Part shown: positions 36,091 through 44,399 of the stretch, in pieces
Layout: every line of letters begins with the position of its first letter
Position numbering within the stretch: position 1 is the stretch's first letter
DNA from: RI-106 sp964496875
GTDB lineage: Bacteria > Cyanobacteriota > Vampirovibrionia > Obscuribacterales > Obscuribacteraceae
Direction of reading: 5' to 3'
Assembly (NCBI GenBank): GCA_964496875.1
Contig: CAZCBH010000011.1
Coordinates: 1-64,000, forward strand
DNA length: 64,000 nt
Program-made: the position numbers and the translations under genes
The notes under the pieces: generated by a model
What the model was told of the DNA's origin: nothing
Seen by the model: only the letters and a program-made list of their open reading frames with translations
Databases searched by the model: none

Positions 36091-37611
36091 ATGTTGGCTC
36101 AAGTTGTAAACAGGAAGCAGATAAATAGAATTGCCATGGAAACTACGAAACAGACAAGTATGAGTGCCACCAAAGATAGTTCTTCTAAGATCAGACCCAG
36201 TGCAAGCTATAGTCTTACCCTCCGGTTGAAGATCATGAACGAGCCGGGCAGCCTCGGAGCTGTCACTTCTCTAATTGGAGAGATGGGCGGCGATATCGGC
36301 GCCATCGATATTCATAGCATCGAAGGTCCCCATATGATCCGCGACCTAACGGTAAACATGCGCGATTCTCACCATGGTGACGAACTGGTCGCCGCTCTCA
36401 AGAAGAAACCTGGGGTGGAAGTGATTCAGGTATCCGATCGTACTTTCCTGATGCATCTTGGCGGCAAGATAAGCGTGACTAATAAAGCGCCGCTCAAAAC
36501 TCGTGACGACCTTTCGATGGCATATACCCCCGGTGTAGCCAGGGTTTGCATGGCCATTCACGAGGATAAAGAAAAAGCCTACACCCTGACCATCAAAGGC
36601 AACATGGTGGCAGTGGTCACCGATGGCTCTGCGGTACTCGGTCTGGGCAATATCGGACCGGAAGCGGCTATGCCTGTGATGGAAGGTAAAGCGATGCTCT
36701 TCAAAGAGTTCGGCAAAGTCGAGGCTTTTCCTATCTGTCTCAACACCCAGGATACCGAAGAGATTATCACCGCGGTCAAGAACATCGCCCCTGTATTTGG
36801 TGGCATCAACCTGGAGGACATCGCCGCTCCTCGTTGTTTTGAAATTGAAGATCGTCTCAAGCGCGAGATTGATATTCCTGTTTTCCATGATGACCAGCAC
36901 GGTACCGCCGTGGTGGTGCTAGCCGCCTTGATCAACTCTTTGAAGATTGTCAAAAAAGAGATGAAGGATCTCAAAGTAATCGTGACCGGAGTAGGCGCTG
37001 CAGGTGTCTCGTGTTCAAAAATTCTGCTATCTGCCGGCGTTCAGAACATCATCGGATTCGATACCACAGGTCCTATCTACGAAGGACGCACCGACCGCAT
37101 GAACTTCATGAAAGACTGGTTCGCAGAGCATACCAATCCGGAGAAATTCAACGGCAGTCTCCATGACGCCATGAAAGGCGCTGATGTCTTCCTCGGTCTT
37201 TCCGGACCAGGGACAATCACGGTGGAGGACGTCAAGGTCATGGGTGATGACGCCATAGTTTTTGCCATGGCCAACCCCACACCAGAAATCATGCCGGAAG
37301 AGGCTGACCCCTATGTGCGCATCATGGCCACCGGCCGCTCGGACTATCCTAACCAGATTAACAACGTCCTCTGCTTCCCTGGTATGTTCCGGGGCGCTTT
37401 AGATGTACGGGCTACGGACATCACCGAAGAGATGAAGATCGCTGCGGCCCATGCCATCGCCAACTGTATTGCGGAGGAAGAGTTGCACGAGGACTATGTC
37501 ATCCCCGGGGTCTTCAACACCCAGGTGGCCGAGAATGTCGCAAGAGAAGTCGCCCGGGCTGCCATCAAAGGCGGAGTGGCTCGCAAAATTATCGCCGACG
37601 AGAATCTCTAG
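36091..37611 (+). CDS. ACT-domain NAD(P)-dependent malic enzyme
   Basis: Up to 506 residues; the start is uncertain (ATG 36091, ATG 36136 or ATG 36160). Residues about 40-115 form an ACT regulatory domain (LRLKIMNEPGSLGAVTSLIG), which senses small ligands in this subgroup. The rest is malic enzyme: AYTPGVARVC with the catalytic Tyr, the catalytic Lys in the GKAMLFKEF region, metal-binding INLEDIAAPRCFEIE and PVFHDDQHGTA, and a Rossmann domain with VTGVGAAGVSCSK. It oxidatively decarboxylates malate to pyruvate. Length is that of the short bacterial form plus ACT. A triple tandem stop follows the frame. Confidence 0.92.
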   Translation: MLAQVVNRKQINRIAMETTKQTSMSATKDSSSKIRPSASYSLTLRLKIMNEPGSLGAVTSLIGEMGGDIGAIDIHSIEGPHMIRDLTVNMRDSHHGDELVAALKKKPGVEVIQVSDRTFLMHLGGKISVTNKAPLKTRDDLSMAYTPGVARVCMAIHEDKEKAYTLTIKGNMVAVVTDGSAVLGLGNIGPEAAMPVMEGKAMLFKEFGKVEAFPICLNTQDTEEIITAVKNIAPVFGGINLEDIAAPRCFEIEDRLKREIDIPVFHDDQHGTAVVVLAALINSLKIVKKEMKDLKVIVTGVGAAGVSCSKILLSAGVQNIIGFDTTGPIYEGRTDRMNFMKDWFAEHTNPEKFNGSLHDAMKGADVFLGLSGPGTITVEDVKVMGDDAIVFAMANPTPEIMPEEADPYVRIMATGRSDYPNQINNVLCFPGMFRGALDVRATDITEEMKIAAAHAIANCIAEEELHEDYVIPGVFNTQVAENVAREVARAAIKGGVARKIIADENL

Positions 37612-37629
37612 AATCTCTAGAATCTATGA
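37603..37629 (+). repeat. 9-bp tandem repeat giving three in-frame stops
   Basis: AATCTCTAG occurs twice and then AATCTATGA, all in the malic-enzyme frame. The gene's last codons plus downstream bases read Asn-Leu-stop three times in a row. Short slippage at the stop codon explains it. Confidence 0.9.
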
Positions 37630-37746
37630 AGCGTAAGTAATATGTACAGGGCCACTCCTGGATGTCTTGGGGGAAGTTTGGTTTGCTGGCCGGTCAACCG
37701 TCCAGATATTTCTAACGGCTAGGCAAGGTCGTTATGAGGTTGAGCT

Positions 37747-37827
37747 ATGGTGGAACTTAGATTGAACAAAGAGCTAAGAACTATCATCTCTGTTTACCCA
37801 CTTGACGGTTTTAGCAACACTCTCTAA
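37747..37827 (+). CDS. Possible 26-residue peptide upstream of the charged coiled-coil gene
   Basis: A tiny frame, ATG 37747 to TAA 37825-37827, with GAGG seven bases before the ATG. The peptide begins MVELRLNKELRTIISVYPLD. It lies in the 258-bp space before the 89-residue gene. Apart from the ribosome-binding site there is no support, so it may be chance. Confidence 0.25.
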   Translation: MVELRLNKELRTIISVYPLDGFSNTL

Positions 37828-37869
37828 GCTGGCCATTGATAAGGATAGAATTCGACCGGAGGAAGTTTC

Positions 37870-38139
37870 ATGGTTGAATCTGAAAAGACGAGAAAAGAAA
37901 GAGAGATGCGCGCCGTTGAACGAATGGAGCAGGAGCGCGCCGAGCGTCGCAAGAAAGAAGAGCTGGAGCGCAGAAGACGCAACGAAGACCATGAACGCTA
38001 TCGCATGCAGCAGATGGCGGTGAAGAAGCAACGCGAGAAAAAGTCCGAGCAAGAGATGGCCGATGCCGAAAAGACCAGGCAGATGGTAGAAGAGCTTGAT
38101 CGACGCAAAGAAGAGAGACGCAAGAAAGGTTTCTCTTAA
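37870..38139 (+). CDS. Small, highly charged coiled-coil protein
   Basis: 89 residues from ATG 37870 with GGAGG eight bases upstream, so translation is well supported. The whole chain is one Arg/Lys/Glu-rich amphipathic helix (for example RAERRKKEELERRRRNEDHE) with no hydrophobic core, no Cys and no signal sequence. Such proteins are single long helices or parallel coiled coils and may bind nucleic acid or other helices. It is monocistronic and ends 18 bp from the convergent SDR gene. No family recognised. Confidence 0.7.
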   Translation: MVESEKTRKEREMRAVERMEQERAERRKKEELERRRRNEDHERYRMQQMAVKKQREKKSEQEMADAEKTRQMVEELDRRKEERRKKGFS

Positions 38140-38157
38140 GCCGATTTCTCCGGGCTA

Positions 38158-39039
38158 TTAGAGTTCATCTTTCAACATCTGTTTGAGCCCCACCTGGGTG
38201 GATGAGAGGGTGGTGGCGATTAATTTACGCGCTTTTTTGTTGGTCAGGCAGGCGTTTCTGGGTCTGTGCGCCTTGGTTTTCATATTGCGCGCCTTAATAG
38301 GCTTGATATGAGAGGTCTCCAGCCCGAAGACCGTGGCGATGTTCTTACCGAAACGATAGAGTGAGACCGCCTCGTTGCCGGCTATATTGAAGACGCCTCT
38401 TTCGCCGGATTCGACTAAGTCGAAGACTGCGTCAGCAAGCGCGCGGCTGTATATCGGAGTCTCGACGATATCTTCAGGCAGGCTCACGGTCCTTTCATTT
38501 TTTAGCAGTTGAATCACTTCGAGCACCGGATTTTTATTGAGACGATCCCAGCCGAATACGTTCGAGGTGCGAATAATGAGATGCTCGAGATCCGAGGTGG
38601 CGATCAGATGCTCTCCCAAAAGTTTGTGCCAGCCGAATACACAGCCAGGGTTCGGAGTGTCGCTTTCGGCATAGGGGCCCGCGCTGCCGTCGAATATATA
38701 GGCAGAAGAGATGAACACCAGCCTGGCATTTACCCTGGCTGCCGCGTCGATGACGTTTTTCAAACCGAGCACATTGACCGCATAGCTTTGATCGGGATGG
38801 CACTCCATCCACTCTATATCGTTGCTGCCGGCGCAGAAAAAGATGTTGTCCGGCTCCAGCTCTCTAACTCTTTTCATGACCCTGGTGCGCTCGGTGACAT
38901 CGAGGGGCTCGATTTCAGAAGCTCTTTCTTGCAGTCTGGTGCCCAGGGTCTTATGCCCGCGCTCTTTAGAGCACCAGTCCATGGCGCTGCCGACCAATCC
39001 CGAGGCTCCTATGATCATGTTCTGATTCGGTTTTTTCAT
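38158..39039 (-). CDS. RmlD-like extended SDR (dTDP-4-dehydrorhamnose reductase family)
   Basis: 293 residues: N-terminal GASGLVGSAM nucleotide-binding motif, an NVLGLKNVIDAA helix, an IFDGSAGPYAESD region close to the VFDG..PY.E.D signature of RmlD, and C-terminal sugar-binding FNIAGNEAVSLYRFG. The catalytic YxxxK of the family reads FGWHK (about residues 134-138), that is Phe in place of Tyr with the Lys kept, so normal reductase chemistry is questionable. It is the last gene of the long minus-strand run, 58 bp after a GT-C-like membrane protein, and a role in surface sugar handling is plausible. Confidence 0.75.
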   Translation of the reverse strand: MKKPNQNMIIGASGLVGSAMDWCSKERGHKTLGTRLQERASEIEPLDVTERTRVMKRVRELEPDNIFFCAGSNDIEWMECHPDQSYAVNVLGLKNVIDAAARVNARLVFISSAYIFDGSAGPYAESDTPNPGCVFGWHKLLGEHLIATSDLEHLIIRTSNVFGWDRLNKNPVLEVIQLLKNERTVSLPEDIVETPIYSRALADAVFDLVESGERGVFNIAGNEAVSLYRFGKNIATVFGLETSHIKPIKARNMKTKAHRPRNACLTNKKARKLIATTLSSTQVGLKQMLKDEL

Positions 39040-39097
39040 TCCGAGTAGATGCTCCTGATGTCAGATCTTCAATGCGAGTTTCCCACGATCGATGCAA

Positions 39098-40687
39098 TTA
39101 TTCCAGCTTCTTATTAATAAACAGGGAAGAGGCCTGATCCGATTTCACCAGGCGCCAATCTTTATGTTTAGCCAGGGCTCTTGCCAGGTCGCTCTCTTTT
39201 GGAAACAGGATCCAATCCACAGCAAACGAAGAGAGAGTATCCTCCCAGCCCTCACCGGTGGCCATCACTCTCGAGTAGTCGTAATAGAGTTTGTGCCCAT
39301 AAAAATCTGCCCGGTCATCAATGAAGACCCGGGTTTTTAACTTGTACGAAATATAGCCGCCCCAGTTGTCATAATTGAAGCCGCGCTTTGTTAAAAGGGA
39401 GTTGTCTCTTAAATAATCAAGGGTGGTAACCGGCATGTTTTTTTCGTCGAAGCCGGAGTTCAGGATTTTCACACCCATCAAAGAACCACCGTTGAGGCTT
39501 GCTGCTACCAGCACCAGAGATACCACCATCGGCATCAGATGCATCTTGCAGAGCTTTTCCTGCTCATCGAACTCTTTTGCGGTTCTTTTAATTTTAGCCG
39601 GGAAGAGATTTTCTTTATTCTCAGGCGCCTCGGTCGCTTTTGAAGTCGGCTCTGCATCTTTGCCCAGCAGATAGGCTATAACCGGGGTGGCGACCATGGC
39701 GAAGACCGGCATGTTCCGTACACTGGCGAGGGACGCATGGCCGAATGCGAGACAGAGCAATAGGGTAGGTGTGTCGATTCGCCTTTTCATCGAAAGTCCT
39801 GCGATGAAGGCGATAAAGAGGATCTCCAGACAAGTCGCGTGCAGTCCGCCGTGAAACACCGGGGACATATATTCGTTGGTGGCTTTGAGAATCTCCTGTC
39901 CTTCTAAATAGCTGAGAATATAGAGATGCAGTTTGATTCCATAGGGGTTGATCAGGGTCGATAGTGATAGTGCTCCTATGAGAGCGATTAGAATAAGGCT
40001 TCTCTGACTGGATTCTCTTCTTACATTTTCATCGATGCTAAAAAATAATTGACCGGTTACAACAGAGAGATAGATTCCGGTCACGATTATGCCCAGGGCA
40101 AAAGAAGGATGGCTGTTGGTCCAGAAGATCATGGTCGGAATTAGAATGGCAAAGAGTGTTTTGGAATTGATCTCTTTGCGATAGAACCGGGAGAGGAAGT
40201 GGACGAAGACAAGCAGTCCTACATACTCGAATAGATGTGGTCTCGCCAGCCAGTGCATCGCCGATACCAGAATCGCCACCACCACCAGGAAGCTAGCCAC
40301 CGCGATATTGCAGTTTGCTTGCCTGGCACGGTCATAGATGTAGAGGAAGATAAAGCCAATTATTGAAACCAGTACCACCGCAATCAGATTGGTGCCACCC
40401 AGATTATTGAGGATTGCGATGAAGGCATCGAAGAACCATTCGTAGGCGACCCAGGCTTTATCCGCCTGGGTGTAGGAGATAAGGTCGGTGTAGGGAACCG
40501 CGCCCATGGTGAGAATATAATCGCCTGCCACCAGATGCCAGCCGGTGGAGCCATCTGCAAAGAGCATATTGGGCAGGACGAAAAGAGCCAGATAGATGAC
40601 GAAAAGATAGATGAAATCGCCCACGTCGGGCAGGGGCGACATCTCTTTATATCTATCGAGCAGTTTCATCGCTCTATTATTGATCAC
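39098..40687 (-). CDS. Polytopic membrane protein, GT-C-glycosyltransferase-like
   Basis: 529 residues from GTG 40687 (GGAG seven bases upstream, overlapping the kinase stop by 11 bp); ATG 40669 is an alternative. About 10 transmembrane helices. An early loop reads DGSTGWHLVAGDYILTMGAV, then PYTDLISYT, a pattern like the first acidic loop of GT-C lipid-linked sugar transferases. A soluble C-terminal domain of about 100 residues (after the last helix, with DDRADFYGHKLYY) resembles the extracytoplasmic part of such proteins. Substrate unknown. Its place after two membrane kinases in the chemosensory run suggests the pathway may end in an envelope polymer. Confidence 0.6.
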   Translation of the reverse strand: MINNRAMKLLDRYKEMSPLPDVGDFIYLFVIYLALFVLPNMLFADGSTGWHLVAGDYILTMGAVPYTDLISYTQADKAWVAYEWFFDAFIAILNNLGGTNLIAVVLVSIIGFIFLYIYDRARQANCNIAVASFLVVVAILVSAMHWLARPHLFEYVGLLVFVHFLSRFYRKEINSKTLFAILIPTMIFWTNSHPSFALGIIVTGIYLSVVTGQLFFSIDENVRRESSQRSLILIALIGALSLSTLINPYGIKLHLYILSYLEGQEILKATNEYMSPVFHGGLHATCLEILFIAFIAGLSMKRRIDTPTLLLCLAFGHASLASVRNMPVFAMVATPVIAYLLGKDAEPTSKATEAPENKENLFPAKIKRTAKEFDEQEKLCKMHLMPMVVSLVLVAASLNGGSLMGVKILNSGFDEKNMPVTTLDYLRDNSLLTKRGFNYDNWGGYISYKLKTRVFIDDRADFYGHKLYYDYSRVMATGEGWEDTLSSFAVDWILFPKESDLARALAKHKDWRLVKSDQASSLFINKKLE

Positions 40688-42971
40688 TCTCTAGCTCCGC
40701 GGCTGCATCAGCCGCCAGATCCTCTCTAATCTCCGCGGCAGATTTATATCGGTCATCGAGGTCTATAGCGGTGGCTTTTTTAATCAGGTCTCGGATCTTT
40801 TCGGATACACCGTCACCGGGGTCGGACTGGGAGATTGGAACCGGATCAGAGCCTGTAAGAAGATAGTGCAGGGTGCAGCCCAGGGCATAGACATCGCTCT
40901 GGGGGCAGGGCTCTCCACGAAACTGTTCCGGGGGTAGATAAGCCTGTTTGCCTACTACTTTTGCGATTGTTGTGGTGTCGCTTGCATGGGCTACATTGAA
41001 ATCTATCAGTTTGAGGGTGCCGTCTTTATGTAGAATGAGGTTGTCGGGAGTAAAATCTCGATGCACCACAGGTGGTTCCTGGGCATGGAGATTCTCTAGC
41101 ACCGTGCACATTTGACCCGCCAGCGCCTCGACCTGTTTTTCGTCTAAGGGACCGTTCTTTTTGACTCGGTCTCTCAGAGAGTCCCCGTCGATATGTTCGA
41201 GCACCAGATAGGCTCTATGATCCTCGACCATGAAGTCGAGCAGTTTCACTATCTGGGGATGGTCCAGTTGACTGAGAATCTTGGCTTCTTTCTCGAACTC
41301 TTTGAGCGCCGCCTTACGCACACTCATGTCGACGAAAACAGGTAGAATAAATTCTTTGAGCACCACTTCTGCGTCAAGGTTGTTATCGAAGGCGAGATAG
41401 GCGAAGCCCTGACCGCCGGCTCCTAACTTGCGAATTATTCTATATCTGCCTTCGCTTAGAACAGCGTCGGGAAGCAGCGGCTGGAGCTTCTCTCTTTTGG
41501 GTGGAGCGGCTAGCGCCTGTAGCCACAGCTCTGTATAACTGTGCTCGGCAGGCAGTTGCAGGGCGAGAATAACATCGGAGCTGCGGGGTAGATCCGGGGC
41601 GAATTTTTCTATCGCTTCTAGAATCTCCTGTCTCTCTTCTATGCTGGGGATGCTGTTTAAATTCACTTTGAGCGGCTTCTCACCGGCTTTTCGTTTGAAG
41701 CTGAGAATACTCTCGGTGCCTCCGCTCAGTTTTTTCTCTTCTTCGATGTTTACCGACTCTATCTCGTGCCAGGGCAGGAAGCGTTTGCGAGTTGTTCCGC
41801 CGGAGCGTTTGCATAGAAAGGATAGTCCGTCTTCCGAGATCTCGAGATGGGTACTGCTGCCTGCATAGATACTGGCCATGGAGGCGGTGACAATACCGGA
41901 CATGATCAAAAACCATCTCACTATGCTGGTGTTGGCTTCAAAATCACTTTTGGGCGGGCCGTCCGGCCCGCCTCCGGCAAGCATGGTTATCAGCGCTGTG
42001 AGCTGCTCGATGAAGAAGATGCTGCCGTAGTAGCCGGCATAGAGAAGCAGCGGCATCAGAGCGATTCCTATAAGGAACTTGAGACGTTTTGTCTTTTCGT
42101 CCCGGCTCTTGAAGCGCTGGGCTATCCATTTTTCGAAGTTGACGAAGGGTCTGTAGCGGACCACTTTTCTGTTTCTCAAGCCGAGCCTGTGCTCGAAGGC
42201 GATATTCTGCATTTTTCTAGTGGCAGCGGATAGCTGTGCTATCAAAGGAACGGCGCCCATAGGAAAGATCGCCAGAAACAAACTGGTGGCAAAAAGGTAG
42301 TAGATGCTATAGCCTTGCGCTTTGGCATTATCTAATAGTGACGGACTGGCTTCGTCCGCCATTCTGTTGATTTTAGAGACAAAGCTCTGGAGCGAGTGAT
42401 ACCAGAGCATCTCTTGAATAAGCCAGGGTATGAAGATGATCACGAAGCCTATTACCAACAACCCTGGAATGCCTCCGGAAGTCAGGTGGGCATAGAGCAT
42501 GTAGGTGGCGAATATAGAAAAGAACGATACTTGAAAGAGTTTCTGGATTTTGATATAGACAAGGCTGCCCAGAAACTTTCGAGATTCTTCTTTAAAAGTG
42601 CGGTGTATGGTTTCATAGAAATCTAAGACCGTCTTTTCCCAGAGCAGAAGGGATGCCACGAAGGAGATGAAACTGGTTATATAAACCAGGTTGCTTCCCC
42701 GCATGGCGAAGCTCCAGAAACAGATGATCGCCGCCACCACCGCCAGACCGATTAATGTAAAGCTGCTGGCGCCTCGATACTCTTCGCTTTCGGAAGGGTC
42801 TTTCAAAATAGAGGCAAGGGAATCGTCGTTTTTGAAGTCTTTTTTGTCGATTTTGTCGATTCTTATATTTGCAAGATTACTGTCAGCCTCGACCGTTGTT
42901 AGCTCAGAACTCGACTGCGGCTCAATCTCCTTCAGCTCGATCTTCTCTTTGAGTTTCTCTTTCTCTTTCAT
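40677..42971 (-). CDS. Membrane Ser/Thr kinase: TM domain, PH-like module, kinase domain
   Basis: 764 residues. A charged N-terminus (about 65 residues, Lys/Glu-rich) precedes about seven transmembrane helices (about 70-365). A short beta module follows (about 375-450, HLEISEDGLSFL.., WHEIESVNIE), like bacterial PH-type domains. The kinase domain covers about 495-750: GAGGQGFAYLA glycine loop, EVVLKEF Lys, HRDFTPDN catalytic loop, LIDFNVAH where DFG has become DFN, and QAYLPPEQFRG. The DFN change may alter metal binding. It starts directly after the preceding kinase stop with no spacer, so the two are made together. Probably a membrane effector of the upstream chemosensory genes. Confidence 0.85.
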   Translation of the reverse strand: MKEKEKLKEKIELKEIEPQSSSELTTVEADSNLANIRIDKIDKKDFKNDDSLASILKDPSESEEYRGASSFTLIGLAVVAAIICFWSFAMRGSNLVYITSFISFVASLLLWEKTVLDFYETIHRTFKEESRKFLGSLVYIKIQKLFQVSFFSIFATYMLYAHLTSGGIPGLLVIGFVIIFIPWLIQEMLWYHSLQSFVSKINRMADEASPSLLDNAKAQGYSIYYLFATSLFLAIFPMGAVPLIAQLSAATRKMQNIAFEHRLGLRNRKVVRYRPFVNFEKWIAQRFKSRDEKTKRLKFLIGIALMPLLLYAGYYGSIFFIEQLTALITMLAGGGPDGPPKSDFEANTSIVRWFLIMSGIVTASMASIYAGSSTHLEISEDGLSFLCKRSGGTTRKRFLPWHEIESVNIEEEKKLSGGTESILSFKRKAGEKPLKVNLNSIPSIEERQEILEAIEKFAPDLPRSSDVILALQLPAEHSYTELWLQALAAPPKREKLQPLLPDAVLSEGRYRIIRKLGAGGQGFAYLAFDNNLDAEVVLKEFILPVFVDMSVRKAALKEFEKEAKILSQLDHPQIVKLLDFMVEDHRAYLVLEHIDGDSLRDRVKKNGPLDEKQVEALAGQMCTVLENLHAQEPPVVHRDFTPDNLILHKDGTLKLIDFNVAHASDTTTIAKVVGKQAYLPPEQFRGEPCPQSDVYALGCTLHYLLTGSDPVPISQSDPGDGVSEKIRDLIKKATAIDLDDRYKSAAEIREDLAADAAAELESDQ

Positions 42972-44390
42972 CTACTTCTCGACCGACTTCACGGCAACCA
43001 GTTCATTCAGTCTTTCTATGACCGCCTCGGCGCTTTCTATACGGTCGTCCTTTTCGAAGGCGGTCAGGTCTTTGAGCAACTGTGCCAGTCGCGGATTCGA
43101 ATCGGGAAGAACCTTGAGAAGATCCGGTTGACTAAGAGGAACCGGGTCCCGGCCGGTGAGCAGATAAAAGGCGGTGCCGCCCAGGGCATAGAGATCGCTC
43201 TGGGGACAGGCTTTGCCTCGCAGTTGCTCCGGAGCGATATAAGCCTGCTTGCCTATTAAAGTACCGGTGGCGGTGCCGACAAATTCGTTGGCGGCACCGA
43301 AATCGATGATGATTACATCACCGTTTTCGCGCAACACCATGTTGTCCGGGGTTATATCCCGGTGGATAACCGGTGGATCTTGAGAATGCAAGTAAGCAAT
43401 CGCTTCGGCCAGCTGCCTTACCCAGTCTATTACTATGCTCTCTTTCTGGACGCCGTTCTGGGCGATGAGCTGCCTGAGGTCCTGACCGTGCACATAATTA
43501 AGAAGCAGATAGGTCCTGCCCTCTTCGACAAAATAGTCTACGACGCTTGCTATATGGGGATGGGATAGAGAGAAGAGCATCTTCGATTCTCTCATCAAAT
43601 ACTCTTCGGCGATTCTTCTATTGTCTTCGTCTACGTCATCGGGCACCACCGCTTCTTTCAGGACATAGAGATCTTTTTTCTCTTTCTGGACTAAATATAT
43701 GGCCGAAAGACCACCGAATGCCAGCTGTTTCTCCACCACCAGTTTGCCGTCTTGCAGCACTTTGCCGGGCTCCAGGGGAATGAAGGTGGTGGCATGGAAT
43801 CTTCTAGCCAGCTCCTCTTCCCACATCTGAGTATAGCCAGGCAGGTCTTTTGTCGTGTTTTCGCCCTGGAGCTCTTTTTGATAGCCTATCAGTCTTTCTC
43901 CGCGTTCACACTGCTTGCCCCAGAGCTCGACGGCGAGCAGCATCTCTTCTAGCTGTTTGCGGTCGAAGGAGCTGAGCGATAGTGACACCGTGCTGTCGTC
44001 TGACTTGAATCCCAGGCGCAGATAAGTCTCCTGACTGGTTTCGATAAGCTCTGCCGAAGCCAGTTCGTCCCAGTTGCGGTGGCGCTTCAGCTTGAGCGCC
44101 GGAAGCAGGAACAGTGGAAATGAGATGCCTTCCTTGGTTATATGAATACCTTTGTCTTCGGCGAAGGCCGAGTACACCAGACCCAGAACAAAGGCGAAAC
44201 TCAAGAAGAAGATCAGGCCGAACGTAAACAGAGGCGGCAGAGTCAGGCTTCTGCTCAGTACCATGGTGACGATCAAGCCGATGGTAAAGGGCGCTACCAG
44301 GGACCAGAGTGGGAAGATGACATAGGCGAGCCAGAGAAGCGGGCGCATCTGCTTCTTCTTATAGGTGACGGTCAGATGTAGTTCTGCCAT
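42972..44390 (-). CDS. Membrane Ser/Thr kinase, paralogue of the next gene
   Basis: 472 residues with a compact version of the neighbour's architecture: about two to three transmembrane segments (residues 15-80), a PH-like beta module (about 85-150, GIHITKEGISFPLF.., NWDELASAELI), then a kinase domain at about 210-465. The active site is intact: FGGLSAIYLV loop, YVLKEAV Lys, HRDITPDN, IIDFGAAN, and GKQAYIAPEQLRGKACPQSD in the activation/APE region. The identical GKQAY...PQSD pattern in both kinases supports duplication. It lies 9 bp after the TPR gene. Substrates unknown; it may phosphorylate its DFN-bearing partner. Confidence 0.88.
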   Translation of the reverse strand: MAELHLTVTYKKKQMRPLLWLAYVIFPLWSLVAPFTIGLIVTMVLSRSLTLPPLFTFGLIFFLSFAFVLGLVYSAFAEDKGIHITKEGISFPLFLLPALKLKRHRNWDELASAELIETSQETYLRLGFKSDDSTVSLSLSSFDRKQLEEMLLAVELWGKQCERGERLIGYQKELQGENTTKDLPGYTQMWEEELARRFHATTFIPLEPGKVLQDGKLVVEKQLAFGGLSAIYLVQKEKKDLYVLKEAVVPDDVDEDNRRIAEEYLMRESKMLFSLSHPHIASVVDYFVEEGRTYLLLNYVHGQDLRQLIAQNGVQKESIVIDWVRQLAEAIAYLHSQDPPVIHRDITPDNMVLRENGDVIIIDFGAANEFVGTATGTLIGKQAYIAPEQLRGKACPQSDLYALGGTAFYLLTGRDPVPLSQPDLLKVLPDSNPRLAQLLKDLTAFEKDDRIESAEAVIERLNELVAVKSVEK

Positions 44391-44399
44391 ACTCTCTTT

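Noticed and set aside
35924..36109. 61-residue plus-strand frame between superoxide dismutase and malic enzyme
   Set aside because: It overlaps the start and ribosome-binding site of the dismutase gene and the likely promoters; it has no ribosome-binding site of its own.
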